The notes below the pieces were generated by a model. The model was not told the origin of the DNA. It saw nothing but the letters and a program-made list of their open reading frames with translations, and made no database searches. A program made the position numbers and the translations under genes. Below are positions 6,529-12,290 of a stretch of DNA of 13,447 nt, one piece after another (position 1 is the first letter of the stretch; every line of letters starts with the position of its first letter). The stretch comes from Candidatus Aenigmatarchaeota archaeon (GTDB taxonomy: Archaea > Aenigmatarchaeota > Aenigmatarchaeia > QMZP01): assembly GCA_030673725.1 (NCBI GenBank), contig DAOVIL010000005.1, positions 1 through 13,447 of the forward strand, given 5' to 3'.

Positions 6529-6872
6529 ATCGCTGCTCCTAAGAGTACCTTCACCTTCCTGTTCAGGTTGAAGTCAATATGCTTGTCTGAAAGTGGATAG
6601 AACGGCCTGGTAGAGCCTGTCACGAAATCAAGGAACATGTGCGAGAGCAGCCCAAGCGAGAAGAGCGGGAACCCCAGGAAGAAGGCAGCCGCCATCACTA
6701 TCGAGAGGAAAGGCAGTTCATGGAACCAGGTCCTGGACCCGTGCTTGAAGTACTTCCCTTTCGGGTAAGTGTACAGCCGGTCCAGGTCAGGGAACACAGC
6801 GCCTATGATAGCCTGGAGGGAGACCTGCTTGGCGAACAGTATGCCGAAAACAGCGTGCGATATTATGTCCAT
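6474..6872 (-). CDS. YdjM-type integral membrane metal-dependent hydrolase
   Basis: This 132-aa protein has the pattern of the YdjM/YbcI (DUF457) family of membrane-bound metal-dependent hydrolases. H6 sits in the first helix, P28-D29-x-D31 (FPDLDR) follows the second, H44-G-S-R47 and H51-E52 come next, then H78-x3-D82 (SHMFLD) and a final membrane segment near 108-130. These conserved His/Asp residues are the presumed metal ligands. Substrates of the family are poorly defined; lipid or phosphoester cleavage at the membrane is inference. The ATG at 6872 follows the TGA of the upstream gene by one base. Its 3' end overlaps the next gene by 55 bp, so it sits centrally in a tightly packed operon. 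Confidence 0.88.
   Translation of the reverse strand: MDIISHAVFGILFAKQVSLQAIIGAVFPDLDRLYTYPKGKYFKHGSRTWFHELPFLSIVMAAAFFLGFPLFSLGLLSHMFLDFVTGSTRPFYPLSDKHIDFNLNRKVKVLLGAAIWAIGAYYISLTGLLAWV
6536..6540 (-). promoter_or_regulatory. Shine-Dalgarno AGGAG that decides the phosphatidyltransferase start
   Basis: On the minus strand AGGAG ends 7 nt before the ATG at 6528. It lies inside the coding region of the upstream hydrolase gene. It supports the longer start over the internal ATG at 6483 (MGVNPDRIS), which would remove the amphipathic leader helix. Confidence 0.6.
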
Positions 6873-6873
6873 A

Positions 6874-7389
6874 TCAGCCCATTGTACCGATAGAGGGGCC
6901 GTATGTGGTGGTCTTCATGCCGAAGTGCTCCTTTATCTCATTCAGGAAGCCAAGGGAATACTCCCTGCACCTCTCCAGTGCGCTCTTCCTGACCTTGTCG
7001 TAATAGATGTAGGAATAGATGTACCAGAGGGGCTTCAGGAAAAGTCCCCACCCCTCGAACTTGGTGAACATGTTGGCAGTCCAGGTCAGGTTGAAGTGCC
7101 CCTCGTTCGTTGACTTGTTCTGGCTTCCCTGGACCTTTATGTCGAACCTCATGTAGGTGTAGCCTGACACAGGCTTCTTTACCCACCAGAGCGAGAAGAA
7201 GTCTATGTTCTCCCCGCTCCTGTCCCAGTTCAGCCTGGTCCAGCCTGCATTGGTGGAGCTCACATGGAAGAACGGCCTCTGGAGGCTTGAAATCTTCTTG
7301 GCGATGTCCCAGGGGTTTGGCCCCTCGTACTTGACAAAGATGTCCTTCTCAGGGGCTAGGCAATTGTCCATTATCTCTATCTTGGCCAT
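6874..7389 (-). CDS. Unknown protein, 171 aa, paralogue of the gene just upstream
   Basis: I do not recognise a named family. The protein starts MAKIEIMDNCLAPEKDIF and continues with alternating strands and helices rich in aromatics: WTRLNWDRSGENIDFFSLWW (46-65), then KK, YTYMRFDIKVQG, LTWTANMF. A hydrophobic aromatic stretch WGLFLKPLWYIYSYIYY (113-129) may touch membrane. A helical C-terminus with RKSALERCREY and FLNEIKEHFG follows. The same ordered landmarks recur in the upstream gene: DNC, a W[DG] pattern, WW-x-x-K, Y-x-Y-x-RF, and R-x-x-x-x-x-x-C-R. An ancient tandem duplication is the simplest reading. The start at 7389 is fixed by a strong GGTGA ending 3 nt before it. The gene follows its paralogue after 8 bp and precedes the hydrolase gene by 1 bp. 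Confidence 0.85.
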   Translation of the reverse strand: MAKIEIMDNCLAPEKDIFVKYEGPNPWDIAKKISSLQRPFFHVSSTNAGWTRLNWDRSGENIDFFSLWWVKKPVSGYTYMRFDIKVQGSQNKSTNEGHFNLTWTANMFTKFEGWGLFLKPLWYIYSYIYYDKVRKSALERCREYSLGFLNEIKEHFGMKTTTYGPSIGTMG

Positions 7390-7392
7390 GTG

Positions 7393-7397
7393 TCACC
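7393..7397 (-). promoter_or_regulatory. Shine-Dalgarno GGTGA before the 171-aa gene
   Basis: Minus-strand GGTGA directly follows, and with GA extends back into, the stop codon of the upstream gene (TGAGGTGA). It ends 3 nt before the ATG at 7389. This is the clearest archaeal-type ribosome-binding site in the operon. Confidence 0.6.
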
Positions 7398-7910
7398 TCA
7401 CTGGCTCTTCTTGAGCTCCTCGTAGAATTCCCGTATCTTCTTCTGGTAGAATATGACCAGGTGCCTGCACTCCTCAGCATACTCTTCCCTCTTCTTCCTG
7501 TAGAACATCCTGTGCCAGAATGTCCTCATCATCTCATAGAAGAGAGACCTCTGCCATACAGTCTCCTGGGGGTACTCTGTCCTGATGAGCCCCCTCACTT
7601 CAATCCTCACCTTTCCCATCTCGTCGCCTTCTCCTGCCAGCTTGAACCTGATATAAAGGTAGGTGAAGATGTCCATGTCCTTGTGGAGCCACCAGGTGAC
7701 CTTGAACTTCTCCTTCCCCTTGGACTTGCCCCAGTTGTAATCAACCTCCTGTATATGGGACTCAGGCACATTGAATACCGACCTCATGAGCTCATACATC
7801 TTCTTGTAGAACTTGGTGCCGTTCGTAGTCACGAAGTTCATCTCTACCCATCCTGGCTCTTCCTCGAAGCAGTTGTCCTCCAGGAGCATCTTGGTTCTTG
7901 CGTATACCAT
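7398..7910 (-). CDS. Unknown protein, 170 aa, first gene of the minus operon
   Basis: This is a paralogue of the 171-aa protein next to it. It begins MVYARTKMLLEDNCFEEEPGW, then VEMNFVTTNG and a helix (TKFYKKMYELMRSVFNV). Strands follow with VDYNWGKSKGKEKFKVTWWLHKD, LYIRFKLAGEG and VRIEVRGLIRTEY. A basic-aromatic segment MMRTFWHRMFYRKKREE leads into a charged C-terminal helix (EECRHLVIFYQKKIREFYEELKKSQ). There is no signal peptide. The alpha-plus-beta pattern with paired tryptophans suggests one globular domain followed by a helix; the function is unknown. A minus-strand TATA-like TTTATTAATG (7943-7952) lies about 38 nt upstream, giving a leader of about a dozen nt. As promoter-proximal gene it probably belongs to the same system as the membrane genes downstream. 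Confidence 0.85.
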   Translation of the reverse strand: MVYARTKMLLEDNCFEEEPGWVEMNFVTTNGTKFYKKMYELMRSVFNVPESHIQEVDYNWGKSKGKEKFKVTWWLHKDMDIFTYLYIRFKLAGEGDEMGKVRIEVRGLIRTEYPQETVWQRSLFYEMMRTFWHRMFYRKKREEYAEECRHLVIFYQKKIREFYEELKKSQ

Positions 7911-7963
7911 AAGACCACTGTTTTATTATAAGCCTGATAACATTAATAAATTAGGGGATTGCT
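7911..7963. promoter_or_regulatory. Divergent promoter between the minus operon and a small membrane gene
   Basis: This 53-bp A/T-rich spacer has a minus-strand TATA-like TTTATTAATG at 7943-7952 and a plus-strand TTTTATTATAAG at 7921-7932. Each is about 36-40 nt from its own start codon. A purine-rich AGGGGAT (7953-7959) could be the ribosome-binding site of the plus gene. Confidence 0.45.
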
Positions 7964-8134
7964 ATGTTCGGGTGGATAGGCGCGATAATCGGGATTTTGC
8001 TCATCCTGCTGGGGGGATTCATGGTCCTTTTCTTCCCCTTCACCGTGGAGGAGCAGCCTGAATCAATGGCCCTCACTGCGATAGTGACAGGATTTGTGCT
8101 TATAGTGATAGGCGGCGTGCTCCTCTTCTTCTAA
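7964..8134 (+). CDS. Small two-helix membrane protein, 56 aa
   Basis: ATG at 7964 and TAA at 8132-8134 bound a 56-codon frame beginning MFGWIGAIIG. Two membrane segments (about 4-24 and 36-55) are joined by the short polar loop PFTVEEQPESM. The protein ends GVLLFF. Codon use fits the window (ATA, CTG, CTC, GGC). It diverges from the minus operon and converges with the 126-aa membrane gene, sharing stop-codon bases (8131-8134). Two-helix miniproteins of this kind are common in archaea; function unknown. Confidence 0.7.
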   Translation: MFGWIGAIIGILLILLGGFMVLFFPFTVEEQPESMALTAIVTGFVLIVIGGVLLFF

Positions 8135-8511
8135 ACGAAGAGCACGATAATGCCCATTATGAACAGTATCATTCCCAGGCTGAGGACCGGGCTCTTGTCC
8201 CCCAGGTTGCTGGCCTGCATGAACGTGAGCATCCCGAACAGGAAGAATATGAAGCCCAGCACCTTGAAGATGAAGGGTGACACTCCCGCAATCTGCATGA
8301 TTCCCAGGATAAGCAGCACTGCCCCTATCGCCCCTGACCTGAATGTGTTCACCCTCACGAACTTCATGAACGCGAACATGAAGACTGCAAGCACCAGGAG
8401 TATCATGCCTGAAGACTGGTGGCCGAGGAAGGATACGCCTGAGAAGAACGCTGAACAGAGCAGCGTTGCAGCCAGTGCAGCGATGATTGCTGCCGCGATA
8501 TGCAGTTTCAT
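8131..8511 (-). CDS. Small polytopic membrane protein, 126 aa
   Basis: The frame runs from the ATG at 8511 to a TAG at 8131. The protein MKLHIAAAIIAALAATLLCSAFF begins with a helix that could be a signal anchor. Membrane segments follow near 34-51, 59-75, 79-97 and 107-125. The loops are short and carry few charges (KFVRVNTFRSG, NLGDKSP). No catalytic motif is visible and no family is recognised. A minus-strand CTTAAAAA (8532-8539) about 25 nt before the ATG predicts a leaderless transcript. Its stop overlaps that of the convergent 56-aa gene, with the four bases CTAA serving both. Confidence 0.8.
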   Translation of the reverse strand: MKLHIAAAIIAALAATLLCSAFFSGVSFLGHQSSGMILLVLAVFMFAFMKFVRVNTFRSGAIGAVLLILGIMQIAGVSPFIFKVLGFIFFLFGMLTFMQASNLGDKSPVLSLGMILFIMGIIVLFV

Positions 8512-8570
8512 GGGTATAACAAGAACCTGAAGTTTTTAAGTCTATGTTAAGGCAAATATAAAGTGATATT
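8512..8570. promoter_or_regulatory. Divergent promoter before the 529-aa gene
   Basis: Plus-strand TTTTTAAG (8533-8540) lies about 34 nt from the ATG at 8571. The same A/T block read on the minus strand lies about 25 nt from the ATG at 8511. A second A/T-rich run (8555-8562) and AGTGAT just before 8571 may serve as upstream element and ribosome-binding site. The assignments rest on spacing only. Confidence 0.45.
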
Positions 8571-10160
8571 ATGCCAGGCGATAATATTGTGAGCGAGGCC
8601 TTCAGGCAGAAGATGTTCACGGACAGGGCGACAGGCTACTGCATCTGCGGCTCCCCTTTCGAGATGGTGATGATATTCGACTTCACAGGCCTGAGGGGAA
8701 GCGGCTCAAACATGTACTACGGCTATGTGTACCAGGTGCCCAAATGGAACTACAACATCTACAAGGTGGATGAATGGATATCAGTCACACCTGAATGGGC
8801 AGAGTATTATTCCCTCACAATAGGCCAGAAGCAGAAGCTGATGGAGACCATAAAGTCAGGCCTGGCAAGCGCAGCATCCTCTGTGGCTGATTATGAATTG
8901 CTGGCGCATGACGCCAGGAGGTACAGGGAGATAATAGACTACTTCAAGGCAGCGCAGAAGGATGAGCACGTCTTAAGGTCCCTTTTCATTGACAGGGTTG
9001 ATGCGCACACTGGTGAAGGCTACTCCCTCATAAGCATGGCCAGGAGATGGCCCACCATAATATCGGACTTCATAAGGATGAATGAGGGCTGGACAGACCC
9101 CAAGAAGATACCCAAGCCAAGGGACCAGGTGGACAGGATAAGGACCGAGCTTGACGTCTCCCAGGCAGAGGCCACTGTCCTGAAGACCAAGAACGAGCTG
9201 TTCAAGCAGTGGAAGACGTCCTTCAAGCCCATAGTGATGGAAAGGTATGCCAGGATACAGAACATGGCAGAGGCCAGGAAGATGTCGATAGACGAATACA
9301 AGAGATGGCTCAAGCCCTACCTGGCAAGGCACAAGATGATGAAGGAGAAGATGGAGATCACGCCTTCTGACGAGCTGAGCAACCCCTACATGACGCCAGG
9401 GTTCGGCCAGTCCCAGGCAAGCACAGGCGTGAAGCTGTGGTGCTGGAAGCCATTCGTGCCTGCAGAGCTCAGGAAGGCAGAATTAGGTCCCCTGAGGGAG
9501 CCCCACGGGTTCGTGATAGACCCGTATGATGACCTGGTGAAGGAGTGGCAGGAGAAGATAAACAAGGAGTGGGGAACCAACGTGACAGAGAAGGACATCA
9601 GGGAGAAGCTGAGGCCGGAGGTTGCCGGGAGCTGGACCTGGTCCATGCCTGGCACCAAGCCGTTCCCGGACATGGACAGGCACCACATGTACTATATCTT
9701 CTTCGAGGTCACATACATACTCAACCTGGTCAAGACGCCTCCTCCGGAAGCGGTGGAGACAGACAATGTGATGTTCTACCCCTTCAGGGGATGGTTCATG
9801 TCCCAGAACGCCGTACTGATCCACCTGATAGAGCTGGAAGCCAGGAAGAGGGCATTCGACTCTTACGTGAACCAGATGATAGGCGCAAAAGAGGAAGAGG
9901 AAGCCATCCTGAAGAAGGTGGAAGAGGAGTTCAAGCCCAGGCCCAGGGAGAAGTTCAAGCTTCCCAAGGGGTTCCAGAAGGTCAGGGGCTGGGGCAATGC
10001 GATAGGGAATGGGGCTGACAGGTTCGCCCACTTGTATGTCAAGAGGGGCCCCTACGAGCCTGTCTTCTATGAGAGGGTCAGCAAGCTGATGGCAAGGGGG
10101 ATGGGCGGATATTACGGCCAGCAGATGGGCCATATCCAGAAGCTGATGGGCGTCAAGTAG
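8571..10160 (+). CDS. Large conserved-looking unknown protein, 529 aa
   Basis: I do not recognise this protein. Codon use is fully typical and the frame is uninterrupted. The N-terminal region (1-80) has C24-x-C26 (GYCICGSPFEM), a hydrophobic strand MVMIFDFTGL and many aromatics (MYYGYVYQVPKWNYNIYKVDEW). Residues 85-260 are predominantly helical and charged. The central part (268-410) is rich in Trp and Pro, with WCWKPF (290-295), GSWTWSMPGTKPFPDMDRHHMYYIF (353-377) and FYPFRGWFMSQ (402-412). D367, D369, H371 and H372 form a possible metal-binding cluster. The C-terminal part has a charged helix (431-460) and a Gly-rich end (GWGNAIGNGADRF; GRGMGGYYGQQMG-like run at 509-520). There is no signal peptide and no clear membrane helix. 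Only 14 bp separate it from the TIM-barrel gene, so the two form an operon and probably act together. Confidence 0.85.
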   Translation: MPGDNIVSEAFRQKMFTDRATGYCICGSPFEMVMIFDFTGLRGSGSNMYYGYVYQVPKWNYNIYKVDEWISVTPEWAEYYSLTIGQKQKLMETIKSGLASAASSVADYELLAHDARRYREIIDYFKAAQKDEHVLRSLFIDRVDAHTGEGYSLISMARRWPTIISDFIRMNEGWTDPKKIPKPRDQVDRIRTELDVSQAEATVLKTKNELFKQWKTSFKPIVMERYARIQNMAEARKMSIDEYKRWLKPYLARHKMMKEKMEITPSDELSNPYMTPGFGQSQASTGVKLWCWKPFVPAELRKAELGPLREPHGFVIDPYDDLVKEWQEKINKEWGTNVTEKDIREKLRPEVAGSWTWSMPGTKPFPDMDRHHMYYIFFEVTYILNLVKTPPPEAVETDNVMFYPFRGWFMSQNAVLIHLIELEARKRAFDSYVNQMIGAKEEEEAILKKVEEEFKPRPREKFKLPKGFQKVRGWGNAIGNGADRFAHLYVKRGPYEPVFYERVSKLMARGMGGYYGQQMGHIQKLMGVK

Positions 10161-10163
10161 CCT

Positions 10164-10170
10164 GAGGAGA
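10164..10170 (+). promoter_or_regulatory. Shine-Dalgarno GAGGAGA before the TIM-barrel gene
   Basis: The purine-rich GAGGAGAGAGG fills most of the 14-bp gap between the 529-aa stop and the ATG at 10175. It supports that start and translation from a shared mRNA. Confidence 0.55.
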
Positions 10171-10174
10171 GAGG

Positions 10175-12064
10175 ATGGCGAATTCGAATTACAAGCTTGG
10201 TGTTTCAACAGGGCTTTACACCATAGCCAGGTCTGAGGAGCTTGCATCCAGCATGGCCAAGCTGGGCTTTGCGCTTACCAGGGGAGTCTCCGCAATAGAG
10301 ATAGCAGGGGACGTCCCGCACGAGGTCACACAGACAGACGGGACGGAGATAAGGCACGTGGCCAGGAAGCAGGGGATAGACGTCCTGTTCCATGGCTCCC
10401 TTACAGTCCCCATGTGCATACCTGAGAGGGGTGATTACAGGGATGCTGAGAACCACATGAAGAAATCCATACTCTCAGCAATACACTGCGGCTCCAGATA
10501 CGTGAATTTCCACTCCTGCCTGAACATCTGGCTCGAGCTCATGACATACGCAGGAAGGAAGCTCACCATGTCGTTCTGCGACCATGAGGGCAATTTCATA
10601 TCGCATATCCTGAAAGGCGACAGCACTGCGGACAAGAGGATGAGGAAATGGTTCATAGAGCAGAAGGGTGAGATCTACATAGGCGACATCCTGACCAGGG
10701 ACAGGAGGATAAGGCTTAACAGCGAGGTGAACATCCAGGTGGACAGGGAAAGGAAGGAGGAGATAAGGGACAGCCTCTTCAACATCCTGAACAAGCGGCT
10801 TCCCCAGGACATACCTGAGAGGGACAAGCAGATAAACAAGGTCATAAACGACGCGCTGGCAACAGGCATACCCCCCAGCAGGGAGCTGGACAAGATAGTC
10901 CCGGGGTTGGGTGATGAAATAAACGACCTCTATGAAAGGATAAGGGAAAGGGCAGTGCTGAGGAACGCAGAGATAGAGAAGAAGATAACCAATGACACCC
11001 TGGACAGTTTCCTGGCTGTAGAGAAGAGATGGTACAGCGAGGAGCTGAGGGGGCCGCAGGGCATAATAGACGGCTACCATATAATGGCGCACTGGATGTT
11101 CTTCCATAAGGACCCTATGTGGGTGGAGATGGTAAGGGTCTACAAGAACGTCCTGGACAGGTACAACCTTGATTACAGCAACCCATTATGGCTGGATGAC
11201 GCCTGGAAGCAGGCAGAGGATGAGAACGACAGGGAGTTCAAGGAATTCTTCTACGCAGTGGTCGCAGCCAAGTTCCTGGAGGGCCATACCAAAAGGGTGC
11301 TCAGATGGCTGGAGAATGGCCTCATAGACGAATACAAGGCGCTGCCTGAGAAGACAGAAGAGGAGAGGCGTGAGAAGAGCGATCTCCTGAAGGCAGCAAA
11401 GGACATAATGATAGTGTACGAGTCCCCTGACGCCAGGGACCCGTCCCATGCCGGCATGTTCCTGCTCTGGAACCCCAAGCAGGTGTATGCAGCAGTAAAG
11501 GCCATAAGGAAGAGCCTGAGCACTGAGAGGGTCTGGCTCCTGATGGATTTCGAGCACGTGGCGACACAGGGCCTGGACCCTGTGAAGGATTTCGAGGAGA
11601 CGACCAAGATGATACCTGACTACGGGAATATTGTCTATGCAGTCCACTCAAATGCTCCTAACCCCATGCACGCGCACGAGCCATTGGAGATAGGCGATGT
11701 CAAGGTGTACACCCTCCTCTGGCTGCTGAGGAAGACCGGCTTTGGGAAGAACAGGAAGGTCTATGTGATATACGAGCGGGGTGGCGGCAAAGACCCCTTC
11801 GTCCGTTCAGTAGAATCATTAAGGCATATGGTCAAGTACATAGAGCAGGACATACTGCCAGCTAACCTGCCTGTCGAGTTCTTCGGCATGGTGGGCCCTG
11901 TGGCTGGTGACTACAAGCGCCAGTGGCAGATAATACAGGACCACAAGACAGACCCGCTGAAGGACCTTCTGGAGATGCCAGAGGAGGAATGGGGCATACT
12001 GTCCCAGGGAGCCGTCAAGAAGGGCAAGAGGCCAGAGGTCTGGAAGAAGGGCGAGATGCGCTAG
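10175..12064 (+). CDS. Endonuclease IV / xylose-isomerase-like TIM-barrel protein with ~265-aa insertion
   Basis: The N-terminus (LGVSTGLYTIA, then SAIEIAGD at 39-46) and C-terminal half show the AP-endonuclease-2 TIM-barrel pattern. Probable metal ligands appear in endonuclease IV order: H73 (LFHGS), H113 (NFHS), E416 (VYES), D458-x2-H461 (MDFEHVATQGLD), H491 (AVHSNAP), H499-x-H501 (MHAHEP, where endonuclease IV has D-R-H), and E534 (IYERGGG). Eight of nine positions match, with His for the Asp at the D-x-H motif. In endonuclease IV the second and third ligands are about 36 residues apart; here the gap is 303, so residues about 125-405 form a mostly helical charged insertion. A tail of about 60 residues follows the barrel. 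The protein could be a nuclease, phosphatase or sugar isomerase/epimerase. No signal peptide is seen, so it is cytosolic. It is co-transcribed with the 529-aa gene. Confidence 0.85.
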   Translation: MANSNYKLGVSTGLYTIARSEELASSMAKLGFALTRGVSAIEIAGDVPHEVTQTDGTEIRHVARKQGIDVLFHGSLTVPMCIPERGDYRDAENHMKKSILSAIHCGSRYVNFHSCLNIWLELMTYAGRKLTMSFCDHEGNFISHILKGDSTADKRMRKWFIEQKGEIYIGDILTRDRRIRLNSEVNIQVDRERKEEIRDSLFNILNKRLPQDIPERDKQINKVINDALATGIPPSRELDKIVPGLGDEINDLYERIRERAVLRNAEIEKKITNDTLDSFLAVEKRWYSEELRGPQGIIDGYHIMAHWMFFHKDPMWVEMVRVYKNVLDRYNLDYSNPLWLDDAWKQAEDENDREFKEFFYAVVAAKFLEGHTKRVLRWLENGLIDEYKALPEKTEEERREKSDLLKAAKDIMIVYESPDARDPSHAGMFLLWNPKQVYAAVKAIRKSLSTERVWLLMDFEHVATQGLDPVKDFEETTKMIPDYGNIVYAVHSNAPNPMHAHEPLEIGDVKVYTLLWLLRKTGFGKNRKVYVIYERGGGKDPFVRSVESLRHMVKYIEQDILPANLPVEFFGMVGPVAGDYKRQWQIIQDHKTDPLKDLLEMPEEEWGILSQGAVKKGKRPEVWKKGEMR

Positions 12065-12133
12065 CTTTCTTTACGGACGCTTCCGCAAGTCACAAGAAAC
12101 CTACCGTACCAAAGAAATATGCAATCAAAATCT

Positions 12134-12262
12134 TTAGCAGTGGCAGTTAGAATCAGCCTCACCGCAGCAGGGGCATATTTCCTGGAGCTTGGTCTCTTTC
12201 TTGCACTTGGGGCACTTCCCCTGCTCGTTGGCCTCGAATCCGCATGAGGGGCATTTGTACAT
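12134..12262 (-). CDS. Tiny zinc-ribbon protein with cysteine-rich tail, 42 aa
   Basis: The frame runs from the ATG at 12262 to the TAA at 12134. Ten of 42 residues are hallmark metal ligands: C4-x2-C7 and C17-x2-C20 form a classic rubredoxin-like zinc ribbon (YKCPSCGFEANEQGKCPKC). The tail has C30-x-C32-C33 and ends C40-H41-C42. One ribbon site uses four cysteines; the remaining tail residues could bind a second metal or form a partner-bound finger. A minus-strand TTAAATAT box at 12285-12292 lies about 26 nt from the ATG, predicting a leaderless transcript. It diverges from the beta-propeller gene with only 28 bp between start codons. A 69-bp spacer with no clear terminator separates its stop from that of the TIM-barrel gene. 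Function is unknown; small ribbons of this kind are often accessory subunits in transcription, translation or redox complexes. Confidence 0.8.
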   Translation of the reverse strand: MYKCPSCGFEANEQGKCPKCKKETKLQEICPCCGEADSNCHC

Positions 12263-12290
12263 ATATAATGATATTCCCTTTGTCTTAAAT
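12263..12290. promoter_or_regulatory. Symmetric divergent leaderless promoter (zinc ribbon / beta-propeller)
   Basis: In this 28-bp gap each gene's TATA-like box sits at the other gene's start codon. The plus-strand ATATATAA (12261-12268) is 26 nt from the ATG at 12291 and overlaps the ATG at 12260-12262. The minus-strand ATATTTAA (12285-12292) is about 26 nt from the ATG at 12262 and overlaps the ATG at 12291. There is no room for a Shine-Dalgarno sequence in a leader. Confidence 0.6.

Noticed and set aside
10177..10198. EcoRI- and HindIII-like sites side by side at the TIM-barrel start, resembling a cloning polylinker
   Set aside because: The reading frame passes straight through into the family-typical KLGVSTG start, and the Shine-Dalgarno sequence and upstream gene are in natural context. 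Coincidence is likelier than vector sequence.
9483..11107. Long minus-strand frames (254 and 210 codons) opposite the 529/629-aa genes
   Set aside because: They are Leu/His/Pro-rich complements of strongly biased plus-strand codons, with no recognisable motifs.
12065..12133. Possible terminator or RNA between the TIM-barrel and zinc-ribbon genes
   Set aside because: Only short mixed T/C runs and no convincing stem are visible, so it was not called.
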